Source of the DNA: an uncultured Micrococcales bacterium
GTDB taxonomy: Bacteria > Actinomycetota > Actinomycetes > S36-B12 > GCA-2699445
Direction of reading: 5' to 3'
NCBI GenBank assembly: GCA_903915555.1
Contig: CAIWTL010000056.1
Coordinates: 1-11,833 of the forward strand
DNA: 11,833 bases
The position numbers and the translations under genes are program-made. Positions 1 through 6,176 of the stretch are shown one piece after another. The notes below the pieces were generated by a model. The model had not been told where the DNA came from. It was given only the letters and a program-made list of their open reading frames with translations, and ran no database searches. Position 1 is the stretch's first letter, and the number at the start of each line of letters is the position of its first letter.

Positions 1-602
1 ACTGCGAGCGGCAGTGTCACGAGGAACACCGACCCCCACCAGAAGTACTCGAGCAGGGCGCCGGAGACCAGGGGGCCGAGCGCCGTGATCCCGCCGCCGA
101 CAGCGGACCACAGCGCGATGGCCCTGGTCCGGATGTCTCCCGACCAGATCGCAGTGATGAGCGCGAGGGTGGTCGGGAAGGCCATACCGGCGGCCACACC
201 GCCGCAGAATCGAGCGACCGCGAGGACCCATTCGTTGGGAGCGTAGGCGGCCAGGAGACATGCGGGGATGGACAGGCCGATCCCGAGCAGCATGATCCCC
301 TTGCGCCCGTAGCGGTCCCCGAGCGCACCCAGGTAGAGCACGGTCGTCGCCAGGCCGAGTGAGAACCCGATCGCGATCATGTTGAGTGCCGTCTGCGAGG
401 CGTCGAACGCGTCACCGATGCTCGGCAGGGCGACATTCGCCACCGAGAGATTGAGGTTGGCGACGGCCGCGACACAGATCAACGCGACCAGCGGCATCCC
501 CAGGGACTGTCGTGTGGTCACGCCGAACATGCTGACACGCATCGACGCACCACGGGCGCCGCGGCGCAGATCGAGGATCGGCAGTTTCACGAGTTTCGGC
601 AT
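1..602 (-). CDS. MFS transporter, DHA2 (EmrB/QacA-like) drug exporter family, N-terminal part only
   Basis: The reading frame starts at the ATG at 602 and runs off the left edge, giving about 200 residues. After a 30-residue basic cytoplasmic lead come hydrophobic helices. Helix 1 (about 36-58) ends in VANVALPSI, typical of DHA2 14-helix exporters. The MFS loop 2-3 signature GALGDRYGRK is at residues 92-101, and a motif-C-like GGGITALGPLVSGAL, the antiporter signature of helix 5, is at 169-183. The family exports drugs or other small molecules by proton antiport in the cytoplasmic membrane; the substrate cannot be read from sequence. Start choice is uncertain: the ATGs at 542 and 530 are in frame, and family members usually have shorter leads. 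The only purine-rich stretch (GGGGTGAG) lies 12 bases before the 602 ATG. The gene diverges from the gene at 645 across only 42 bases. Confidence 0.88.
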   Translation of the reverse strand, partial: MPKLVKLPILDLRRGARGASMRVSMFGVTTRQSLGMPLVALICVAAVANLNLSVANVALPSIGDAFDASQTALNMIAIGFSLGLATTVLYLGALGDRYGRKGIMLLGIGLSIPACLLAAYAPNEWVLAVARFCGGVAAGMAFPTTLALITAIWSGDIRTRAIALWSAVGGGITALGPLVSGALLEYFWWGSVFLVTLPLA

Positions 603-631
603 TCAGCAGGCGAACTCACCCCGGGAATCCC

Positions 632-637
632 TACCTT
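632..637 (+). promoter_or_regulatory. Candidate -10 box (TACCTT) for a leaderless start at 645
   Basis: TACCTT fits the actinobacterial TANNNT -10 pattern. It ends 7 bases before the ATG at 645, so transcription would begin at or next to the A of the start codon. No Shine-Dalgarno sequence is positioned for that ATG, which fits a leaderless mRNA. I see no good -35 hexamer. Confidence 0.4.
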
Positions 638-644
638 CAACACC

Positions 645-803
645 ATGGACATCATCATCCTGGTGCTTCTCTTCATCACGGCACTACTCATCCTCAAGGG
701 CGCCAAGCGCGGCCTGATCCTTTCCCTGTGGGTCCTGAGCCTGATCCTGATGCTGGGTCTGTTCCGGTACCACGTCACCTCGGCTCTGGATCTGAGCTTC
801 TGA
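645..803 (+). CDS. 52-residue two-helix membrane peptide upstream of dsbB
   Basis: The 52-residue product begins MDIIILVLLF. It consists of a hydrophobic helix (about residues 2-17), a short basic turn KGAKRG (18-23), a second hydrophobic helix (24-40) and a short tail RYHVTSALDLSF. The positive turn between two helices predicts a hairpin with the loop in the cytoplasm. It has no cysteine. Its TGA shares one base with the ATG of the DsbB-family gene (TGATG at 801-805), so the two are almost certainly co-transcribed and translationally coupled. I do not recognise a family. The coupling suggests, but does not prove, that the peptide assists or accompanies the oxidoreductase. Coding status rests on this junction, the membrane-like composition and the leaderless-type start. 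Confidence 0.72.
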   Translation: MDIIILVLLFITALLILKGAKRGLILSLWVLSLILMLGLFRYHVTSALDLSF

Positions 804-1522
804 TGAGCGCCACGGACAACACCCCCGAACAGGCCGTCGAAGCGGTCGAGAACGATGTCGCGGCGACCGTGTCCGCGGTCGCCGACATCCCCCCTGCCGA
901 CGCGGGCGAGAAGACCATCTGGAGTTCGCTCAGCTTCTGGGGCGCCCACCTGTGGGTCCTGGGTTACGCCGGCGTCCTCAGCGGCGCGTTCACCATCCAG
1001 TTCGCGATGGGCGAGTTCCCGTGCCCGCTGTGCATGCTGCAGCGCTACGGAATGATCCTCAGCACCCTGGGCGCACTGTGGATCATCATGCAGGCCCGCC
1101 GCGGAACGCTCACCCCGACGAGATACATGCAGGGACTCGGGATGGGAGCACTCGGGGCGATGGCCGGCGCTCTCGTGTCGGTGCGCCAGATCCTGCTGCA
1201 CATCAAGCCGGGTGACCCCGGCTATGGGGCGCCCGTCCTCGGACTCCACCTCTACAGCTGGGCGCTGATCACCTTCTACATCGTGGTGCTGTACGTGGCG
1301 GTCGCCGCGATGGTGTCGCCCCGAGGAATTCCGGTGGCTCCCACTGGTGGTGCCGGGCGGGCGATCTCGACCATCGTGGTCGCGATCTTCCTGATCCTGC
1401 TGGCTGCCAACGTGATCGCCATCATCTTCCTCGAGGGCTTCGCATGGGTGCTGCCCGATGATCCGATCAGCTATGGACTGATCGACCAGTTGCAGGGACA
1501 GCCCATTCCCAGCGGTGGCTGA
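803..1522 (+). CDS. DsbB-family disulfide bond formation protein
   Basis: The product is 239 residues. A charged, Ala/Glu-rich cytoplasmic lead (1-38) is followed by about five membrane helices (roughly 45-66, 83-97, 112-133, 149-171, 187-211). The motif FPCPLCMLQRYG (72-83) after helix 1 is the DsbB signature: a CxxC (C74, C77) and the QR that binds quinone. Family members pass electrons from a periplasmic thiol oxidase to quinone in the cytoplasmic membrane. The second periplasmic cysteine pair of E. coli DsbB is missing; the matching loop reads HIKPGDPGYGAPVLGLHLYSW and the protein has only two cysteines. A subfamily with this GLHLYSW-type loop is familiar to me, so this may be normal for its clade. 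The start overlaps the stop of the preceding membrane peptide. The gene converges on folP with 18 bases between stop codons. Confidence 0.88.
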   Translation: MSATDNTPEQAVEAVENDVAATVSAVADIPPADAGEKTIWSSLSFWGAHLWVLGYAGVLSGAFTIQFAMGEFPCPLCMLQRYGMILSTLGALWIIMQARRGTLTPTRYMQGLGMGALGAMAGALVSVRQILLHIKPGDPGYGAPVLGLHLYSWALITFYIVVLYVAVAAMVSPRGIPVAPTGGAGRAISTIVVAIFLILLAANVIAIIFLEGFAWVLPDDPISYGLIDQLQGQPIPSGG

Positions 1523-1540
1523 CGGGGGCCTGACGACCGA

Positions 1541-2413
1541 TCAGTGAGGGTCGTGGCCCGCGGCGAGAGTCGCGGCCACGACCCTCACCGCGTCCCGGGT
1601 GGCCGCCACATCGTGGACCCGCACGCACCAGGCCCCGGCGGCGGCGGCCAGCACGGACACGGCTGCGGTGGCGTCCTCCCGCAGTTCGACGGGTCGCGGA
1701 CCGTCAGGTGTCCCCAGCAGTTCTCCGAGGAATCTCTTACGGCTGGCGCCGATCAGCAGAGGATGGCCCAGCGCGAGCAGCCGGTCCATGCCAGCCAGCA
1801 GCGCCCAGTTGTGCACGGACTCCTTCGCGAACCCCAGCCCCGGATCGACGATGATGCGGTCGGGCTGAACTCCGGCGAAGAGCGCCCCCTGGACGGCGAT
1901 CTGGAGTTCGGCGACGACATCACCCACCACGTCGGGGCCGTACTGTGCCCACTCGCCCATCCGGGTGGAATGGGCCCGCCAGTGCATGACGACGTAGGGG
2001 ACGTCCAGACCGGCCACGGTCCCCGCCATCCGCGGGTCGGCGAGGCCACCGGACACGTCGTTGACCAGGACGGCTCCGGCGCGCACGGCCTCCTCCGCGG
2101 TCTCAGACCTCATCGTGTCGATGCTGACCGGCACCCCCTCCTGGGCCAGACCGGCGACCACGTCCAATACCCGCGCCAGCTCCTGGCGGCTGCTCACCCG
2201 CTGCGCGCCCGGACGGGTCGACTCCCCTCCGACGTCGACGATGTCGGCACCGGACCTGTGGAGCGCCAGGCCGTGCTCGAGGGCTGCCTGTGGGTCGGCG
2301 TACCGGCCACCGTCGGAGAAGGAGTCCGGAGTCACGTTCAGGATCCCCATGACCAGGCAGCGGCCGGGATCCTGGAGGGAGCCGGGCAGCCCTGCGGGGC
2401 CCTGGGGTGTCAT
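1541..2413 (-). CDS. folP: Dihydropteroate synthase
   Basis: The 290-residue product condenses 6-hydroxymethyl-dihydropterin pyrophosphate with p-aminobenzoate to dihydropteroate in cytoplasmic folate synthesis and is the sulfonamide target. Family motifs appear in order: ILNVTPDSFSDGG (24-36), DVGGESTRPGA (60-70), SIDT (97-100), NDVSGG (118-123), MHWR (143-146), DPGLGFAK (190-197), GASRKRFLG (222-230) with the pterin-site lysine K226, and RVHDV (265-269). Length is normal and all motifs are intact, so it should be active. The ATG at 2413 has no Shine-Dalgarno but follows TATGCT by 6 bases, so a leaderless internal promoter may add to read-through from folE 34 bases upstream. A strong inverted repeat lies in the last codons. 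Confidence 0.96.
   Translation of the reverse strand: MTPQGPAGLPGSLQDPGRCLVMGILNVTPDSFSDGGRYADPQAALEHGLALHRSGADIVDVGGESTRPGAQRVSSRQELARVLDVVAGLAQEGVPVSIDTMRSETAEEAVRAGAVLVNDVSGGLADPRMAGTVAGLDVPYVVMHWRAHSTRMGEWAQYGPDVVGDVVAELQIAVQGALFAGVQPDRIIVDPGLGFAKESVHNWALLAGMDRLLALGHPLLIGASRKRFLGELLGTPDGPRPVELREDATAAVSVLAAAAGAWCVRVHDVAATRDAVRVVAATLAAGHDPH
1545..1587. terminator. Large hairpin at the dsbB/folP convergent junction
   Basis: TGAGGGTCGTGGCC (1545-1558) and GGCCACGACCCTCA (1574-1587) form a perfect 14-base-pair GC-rich inverted repeat with a 15-base loop. The loop can pair three more bases with one bulge. The hairpin starts 22 bases after the dsbB stop, and on the other strand it lies inside the last 15 codons of folP. 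It has no T-tract, so classical intrinsic termination is uncertain. Its position suits a bidirectional end signal or a 3'-end RNA stabiliser for both mRNAs. Confidence 0.6.
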
Positions 2414-2419
2414 GGCGTC

Positions 2420-2425
2420 AGCATA
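2420..2425 (-). promoter_or_regulatory. Candidate -10 box (TATGCT) for leaderless folP
   Basis: On the minus strand TATGCT matches TANNNT and ends 6 bases before the folP ATG (2413), the spacing expected for a leaderless transcript. A partial -35-like TGACCG lies 19 bases upstream. It sits in the 34-base gap after folE, so it would be an internal operon promoter. Confidence 0.35.
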
Positions 2426-2447
2426 GGGGCGCCCCGGTGACGGTCGG

Positions 2448-3032
2448 TCAGGCCTTCAGGATCAGGGCCATGGCCTCGGTACGACTCGTGGGGTCACGCA
2501 ACTGGCCGCGTACCGCGCTGGTGATCGTGCGGGCGCCCGGCTTCTTGACGCCGCGCATGGCCATACACAGGTGCTCGCAGTCGATGACGACGATGGCGCC
2601 CTGGGGCTCCAGGAACTCGACCAGGGAGTCCGCGATCTGGGTGGTCAGGCGTTCCTGCACCTGGGGCCGCTTGGCGAAGACGTCGACGAGGCGCGCCAGT
2701 TTGGAGAGACCCGTGATCCGCCCGCTCGAGTTGGGGATGTACCCCACGTGGGCCACCCCGTGGAAGGGAACGAGGTGGTGCTCGCACAAGGAGTAGACCT
2801 CGATGTCGCGCACCAGGACCATCTCGTCGTAGATCGCGTCGAACTCCGTGGTCATGACGTCCTCGGGACGCTGGCGCAGCCCGCCTGTCACTTCAGCGAA
2901 GGAGCGCGCAACGCGGGCAGGCGTGTCCTGGAGCCCGTCCCGCTCGGGGTCCTCCCCTATGGCCAGCAGCAGTTCACGTACCGCTGCCTCGGCGCGGGCG
3001 TGGTCGAACTCGGGTCCTAGATCCTCATTCAC
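2448..3032 (-). CDS. folE: GTP cyclohydrolase I
   Basis: The 194-residue type IA enzyme converts GTP to 7,8-dihydroneopterin triphosphate, the first step of folate synthesis, as a cytoplasmic homodecamer. The zinc ligands are visible: C83 and H86 in SLCEHHLVPFHG (81-92) and C156 in CEHLCMAMRGVKKPGARTITSAVRG (152-176). GLSKLARLVDVFAKRPQVQERLT (108-130) is a further conserved block. The frame is open for another 117 codons into ftsH, but homology begins at NEDLGPEFDHARAEAAVRELL, so I place the start at the GTG at 3032, giving a normal length. There is no Shine-Dalgarno; the hexamer CACACT lies 6 bases upstream. The gene follows ftsH by 49 bases and precedes folP by 34, an arrangement common in actinomycetes. 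Confidence 0.95.
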   Translation of the reverse strand: MNEDLGPEFDHARAEAAVRELLLAIGEDPERDGLQDTPARVARSFAEVTGGLRQRPEDVMTTEFDAIYDEMVLVRDIEVYSLCEHHLVPFHGVAHVGYIPNSSGRITGLSKLARLVDVFAKRPQVQERLTTQIADSLVEFLEPQGAIVVIDCEHLCMAMRGVKKPGARTITSAVRGQLRDPTSRTEAMALILKA

Positions 3033-3081
3033 CGCACCAGTGTGGGGGGACCGTTCGTCGTGCGCCACCGGTCTGTCGAGA

Positions 3082-5115
3082 TCAGCGCCCGACCGGGGAT
3101 TCGCCCGCCGGCGGCTCCCAGTCGGCGGTCTCGGGATCGCCGGACGGTGCGGACCCGTTCCGGTGGGACCCGTTGGCATGCGAGCCGTTGACGTGTCCGT
3201 TGACCCCAGCGACCTCTTTCGGGGTGAGGACGGGGGGGCGGTCGGACGGTGCGCGGCGCGCCGAGCCGGTCCATGCGGGCCGCACGGGGTTGAGATCCAA
3301 CGCCGCGAAGATCTCCTCGACCTGCCGCTTGTCGAGAGTCTCCTTCTGGAGCAGCTCCAGGACGAGGTGGTCGAGCACGTCACGGTTGGCGACCAGGATG
3401 TCGTAGGCCTCCTGGTGGGCCTCCTCGATCAGGGAGCGGACCTCCTCGTCGATCGCGCCGGCGATCTCCTCCGAATAGTCCCGGGCGTGACCCATGTCGC
3501 GGCCCAGGAAGACCTCACCCTGCTCCTGGCCGTACTTGATGGCGCCGAGCCGCTCGGTCATGCCGTACTGGGTGACCATGGCACGCGCTAGGCTCGTCGC
3601 CTTCTCGATGTCGTTGGCCGCGCCGGTGGTCGGATCGTGGAACACGAGTTCCTCGGCCGCCCGCCCGCCGAGCATGTAGGCCAGTTGGTTGAGCATCTCC
3701 GACCGTCGGCGGGAGTACTTCTCCTGGTCCGGCAGCACCATCGTGTAGCCGAGAGCCCGACCGCGGGGCAGGATCGTGATCTTGTGGACGGGGTCGTTAC
3801 CGGGGAGGGCCGCGGCGACGATCGCGTGGCCGCCTTCGTGGTAGGCGGTGACCTTCTTCTCCTGATCGTCCATGACCCTGGTGCGCTTCTGGGGACCGGC
3901 GATGACGCGGTCGATGGCTTCGTCGAGAGCCTCGTTGGTGATGAGTTGTTCGCCGTTGCGGGCGGTCAGCAGCGCGGCCTCGTTGAGGACATTCGCAAGA
4001 TCGGCGCCGGTGAACCCCGGCGAGCGCTTGGCGATGCTCTCGAGGTCCACATCCGGGGCCAGGGGCTTGCCGGTCGCGTGGACCTTCAGGATCGCCTCGC
4101 GGCCCTTCAGGTCGGGCGACTCGACGGCGATCTGGCGGTCGAAGCGACCCGGGCGCAGCAGCGCGGGGTCGAGGATGTCGGGGCGGTTCGTCGCCGCGAT
4201 GAGGATGACACCGCCGGTGACATCGAAGCCGTCCATCTCGACGAGCATCTGGTTGAGGGTCTGCTCCCGCTCGTCATGACCGCCACCCAGACCCGCGCCG
4301 CGATGCCGGCCCACCGCGTCGATCTCGTCGACGAAGATGATGGCGGGCGCGTTGGTCTTGGCCTGCTCGAAGAGGTCGCGCACACGTGAGGCGCCGACAC
4401 CGACGAACATCTCGACGAAGTCGGACCCCGAGATGGAGAAGAACGGGACACCTGCCTCTCCCGCGACAGCGCGGGCGAGCAGGGTCTTACCGGTTCCGGG
4501 AGGACCGTAGAGCAGGACACCCTTGGGGATCTTGGCCCCCACCGCGGTGAATCGCGAGGGGTCCTGCAGGAACTCCTTGATCTCTTGGAGTTCCTCGACG
4601 GCCTCGTCCGCACCGGCGACGTCGGCGAATGTGGTCTGCGGCATGTCCTTGCTGACCACCTTGGCCTTGGACTTGCCGAACGACATGAGACGCCCGCCGC
4701 CGCCCTGCATCTGGTTCAGGAAGAAGAACAGCAGGAAGAGGATGAGCAGGATGGGCAGGAAGTACACGAGGAGAGTGACCAGGAGGCTCTCCTGCGGGAC
4801 CTCGACGTTGTAGCCGTCCTTGAGTTGGCCCTCGTCGAACTTGGTCTGCAGCAACTGCTGGAGCTCGACACCCTGCCCTGTGATGTACTGCGTCGTCTGC
4901 TGGGTGCCGTCGGGCAGGGTCAGGTTGAGGCGCTGGTCCTTGTCGACGAGGGTGGCCTCGGCGACCTGGTTGTTCTGGATCGCCTGCACGGCCTGGGATG
5001 TGGAGATTTCCGCCGGCCCGCGGATATCGGACATGACGCTGGTCGCGACGAGGAGCAACAACAGCGCCAGGAGGATCCACAGGAGGGGTCCTCGGGCGAT
5101 TCGCTTGAAGTCCAT
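3082..5115 (-). CDS. ftsH: ATP-dependent zinc metalloprotease FtsH
   Basis: The 677-residue membrane-anchored AAA+ protease degrades misfolded membrane and short-lived cytoplasmic proteins as a hexamer. Counting from the ATG at 5115: a membrane helix at about 11-28, an extracytoplasmic domain to about 108, a second helix at about 111-134, then QMQGGGGRLMSFGKSKAK and the AAA domain with Walker A GPPGTGKT (204-211), Walker B IIFVDE (259-264) and second region of homology NRPDILDPALLRPGRFDR (310-327). The protease site HEGGH is at 426-430 with the third zinc ligand Asp502 in NDIEKAT. Catalytic residues are complete. The C-terminal tail is low complexity, with NGHVNGSHANGSHRNGS near 639-655. An in-frame GTG at 5133 would add six residues, but MDFKRIARGP aligns with the known actinobacterial N-terminus (MDVKRYFRGP in Streptomyces, from memory). 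Neither start has a good Shine-Dalgarno. Confidence 0.96.
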   Translation of the reverse strand: MDFKRIARGPLLWILLALLLLLVATSVMSDIRGPAEISTSQAVQAIQNNQVAEATLVDKDQRLNLTLPDGTQQTTQYITGQGVELQQLLQTKFDEGQLKDGYNVEVPQESLLVTLLVYFLPILLILFLLFFFLNQMQGGGGRLMSFGKSKAKVVSKDMPQTTFADVAGADEAVEELQEIKEFLQDPSRFTAVGAKIPKGVLLYGPPGTGKTLLARAVAGEAGVPFFSISGSDFVEMFVGVGASRVRDLFEQAKTNAPAIIFVDEIDAVGRHRGAGLGGGHDEREQTLNQMLVEMDGFDVTGGVILIAATNRPDILDPALLRPGRFDRQIAVESPDLKGREAILKVHATGKPLAPDVDLESIAKRSPGFTGADLANVLNEAALLTARNGEQLITNEALDEAIDRVIAGPQKRTRVMDDQEKKVTAYHEGGHAIVAAALPGNDPVHKITILPRGRALGYTMVLPDQEKYSRRRSEMLNQLAYMLGGRAAEELVFHDPTTGAANDIEKATSLARAMVTQYGMTERLGAIKYGQEQGEVFLGRDMGHARDYSEEIAGAIDEEVRSLIEEAHQEAYDILVANRDVLDHLVLELLQKETLDKRQVEEIFAALDLNPVRPAWTGSARRAPSDRPPVLTPKEVAGVNGHVNGSHANGSHRNGSAPSGDPETADWEPPAGESPVGR

Positions 5116-5174
5116 GGCGGGGCGGGGGTCCACTTCCGGTCGTCGCCGGCGCGGTCACCGGACGCAGTGCTTAG

Positions 5175-5180
5175 AAGGTA
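5175..5180 (-). promoter_or_regulatory. Candidate -10 box (TACCTT) upstream of ftsH
   Basis: In the 170-base gap between ftsH and the next minus-strand gene, the minus strand carries GTGTACCTTCTAAG. TACCTT fits TANNNT and would put transcription start near 5168, giving a 5' UTR of about 50 bases before the ftsH ATG. No convincing -35 is visible. The rest of the gap (5116-5285) holds no coding sequence I can support. Confidence 0.3.
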
Positions 5181-5285
5181 CACCGGCCGGGTGACGGCCG
5201 CCGAGCCTGTTCGCGCAGCGCGTGACGGGGGATGCCCCATCGGCTGACGGCGCCGCACGCCATGCCGGGATCGGCGGATGAGGGG

Positions 5286-5969
5286 TCAGGCCCAGGCGAC
5301 GTAACCGGGCAGGACCTCCACCCAGTCCAGGAGCACGAGAGCGGCCCCGATGCCGGCCACGGCCCAGAACACCGCCTTGGCGGCGACGGCGAGCCTGCTC
5401 ACGAGGTCGTGCGGGTCGCGATCCGGGCCGGATCCCCAGCGCGCCGGCGGGTAGCTCCAGCGACGCATGAGTGCGGAGGCGACCACGTACCCGAGGAATG
5501 CCGCTGCCACCGAGAGGATGTCGTTGTGCAGGAGCGGCAGGATCGCCGCGGCGCTCAGGAGCATGAGCAGCACCGGGAGCAGTCGCCGCCACGTGCCCAC
5601 CTGCGGGGTCGCCCCGTCGTCGGTCAGTTTCGTCTGCGCGACCGCGACGTCATCGACCAGGAACGGGATGGCGGTGGCGCCGGACATGGTGCTGGGTGCC
5701 ACGCCCAGCGGCGCCCGACTGCGCCATTCGCGCAGGATGTTGGCCACGGCCGGGTCGGTCGCCGTACTGGTCATGGTCACGGAGGTTCCGCGGATCGTCA
5801 CGGGACGCCCGTTGCCGTCCCAGGACTGGCAGGTCGTCGACAGGGGGAGCTCGGGCAGGTCGGCAGGTCCGATCAGCCGCAACCACCTCGAGTCGTAGCG
5901 GTTCCGGTCGGCGGCCCAGTCGACGACGATCAGGGGGTAGCGGACATCCCCGGTCGTGGTCACGGTCAC
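5286..5969 (-). CDS. Hypothetical membrane protein, three C-terminal helices
   Basis: I do not recognise a family for this 227-residue product. The first 125 residues are soluble, with a beta-rich look (YPLIVVDWAADRNRYDSRW, then STTCQSWDGNGRPVTIRG); the Asp-Trp-rich opening resembles no catalytic motif I know. Hydrophobic helices follow at about 129-147, 149-167 and 192-214, the first pair forming a tight hairpin. There is no signal peptide, so the N-terminal domain is probably cytoplasmic. The GTG start at 5969 is supported by GAGGAGG (5984-5978) eight bases upstream, one of the best ribosome binding sites in the window. The gene precedes ftsH on the same strand with a 170-base gap, so co-transcription is possible but not indicated. 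It diverges from the alcohol dehydrogenase gene. Confidence 0.8.
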   Translation of the reverse strand: MTVTTTGDVRYPLIVVDWAADRNRYDSRWLRLIGPADLPELPLSTTCQSWDGNGRPVTIRGTSVTMTSTATDPAVANILREWRSRAPLGVAPSTMSGATAIPFLVDDVAVAQTKLTDDGATPQVGTWRRLLPVLLMLLSAAAILPLLHNDILSVAAAFLGYVVASALMRRWSYPPARWGSGPDRDPHDLVSRLAVAAKAVFWAVAGIGAALVLLDWVEVLPGYVAWA

Positions 5970-5977
5970 AGTCGGGT

Positions 5978-5984
5978 CCTCCTC
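5978..5984 (-). promoter_or_regulatory. Ribosome binding site GAGGAGG fixing the start at 5969
   Basis: GAGGAGG on the minus strand lies eight bases before a GTG codon. It decides in favour of the GTG at 5969 over the next in-frame GTG two codons later. Confidence 0.7.
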
Positions 5985-6094
5985 GCAGTCGTGGTGGTGA
6001 CGGCCGACGGTGCTCGCGGCCGGATGGCAGTCCCTGGAGGGGCCCTACCCGCCGTCGGGATCGACAAACCCGAGGTGGCGCACGTCACCCGTCA

Positions 6095-6120
6095 CCGCAC
6101 ACCGGAAGGGTGGTGTGCGG
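6095..6120. repeat. Inverted repeat (9 + 9 bp) in the divergent intergenic region
   Basis: CCGCACACC (6095-6103) and GGTGTGCGG (6112-6120) are perfect complements around an 8-base GGAAGGGT loop, centred about 70 bases before the alcohol dehydrogenase start. No T-tract follows on either strand and no gene ends here, so an operator or a 5'-UTR hairpin is more likely than a terminator. The remaining bases of the 5970-6176 gap show no ORF or RNA gene I can support. Confidence 0.45.
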
Positions 6121-6176
6121 CGCCGTGGAAGCGCCGAACTGATGTGGGACGACGTGGGGTGGGGGATGATGGGCAG

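Noticed and set aside
1544..2440. Long open frame on the plus strand opposite folP (298 codons), and similar long frames opposite ftsH
   Set aside because: These are antisense shadows of strongly recognised genes in GC-rich DNA; their translations are rich in Arg, Gly and His and match no family.
3033..3383. In-frame N-terminal extension of folE overlapping ftsH
   Set aside because: It would overlap ftsH coding sequence by 302 bases with an Arg/Ser/Pro-rich peptide; GTP cyclohydrolase I homology and normal length begin at the GTG at 3032.
5232..6176. Long N-terminal extension in frame with the alcohol dehydrogenase
   Set aside because: The extension is low-complexity and Arg/Gly/His-rich, runs antisense to the membrane protein at 5286-5969, and dehydrogenase homology begins at the ATG at 6177.
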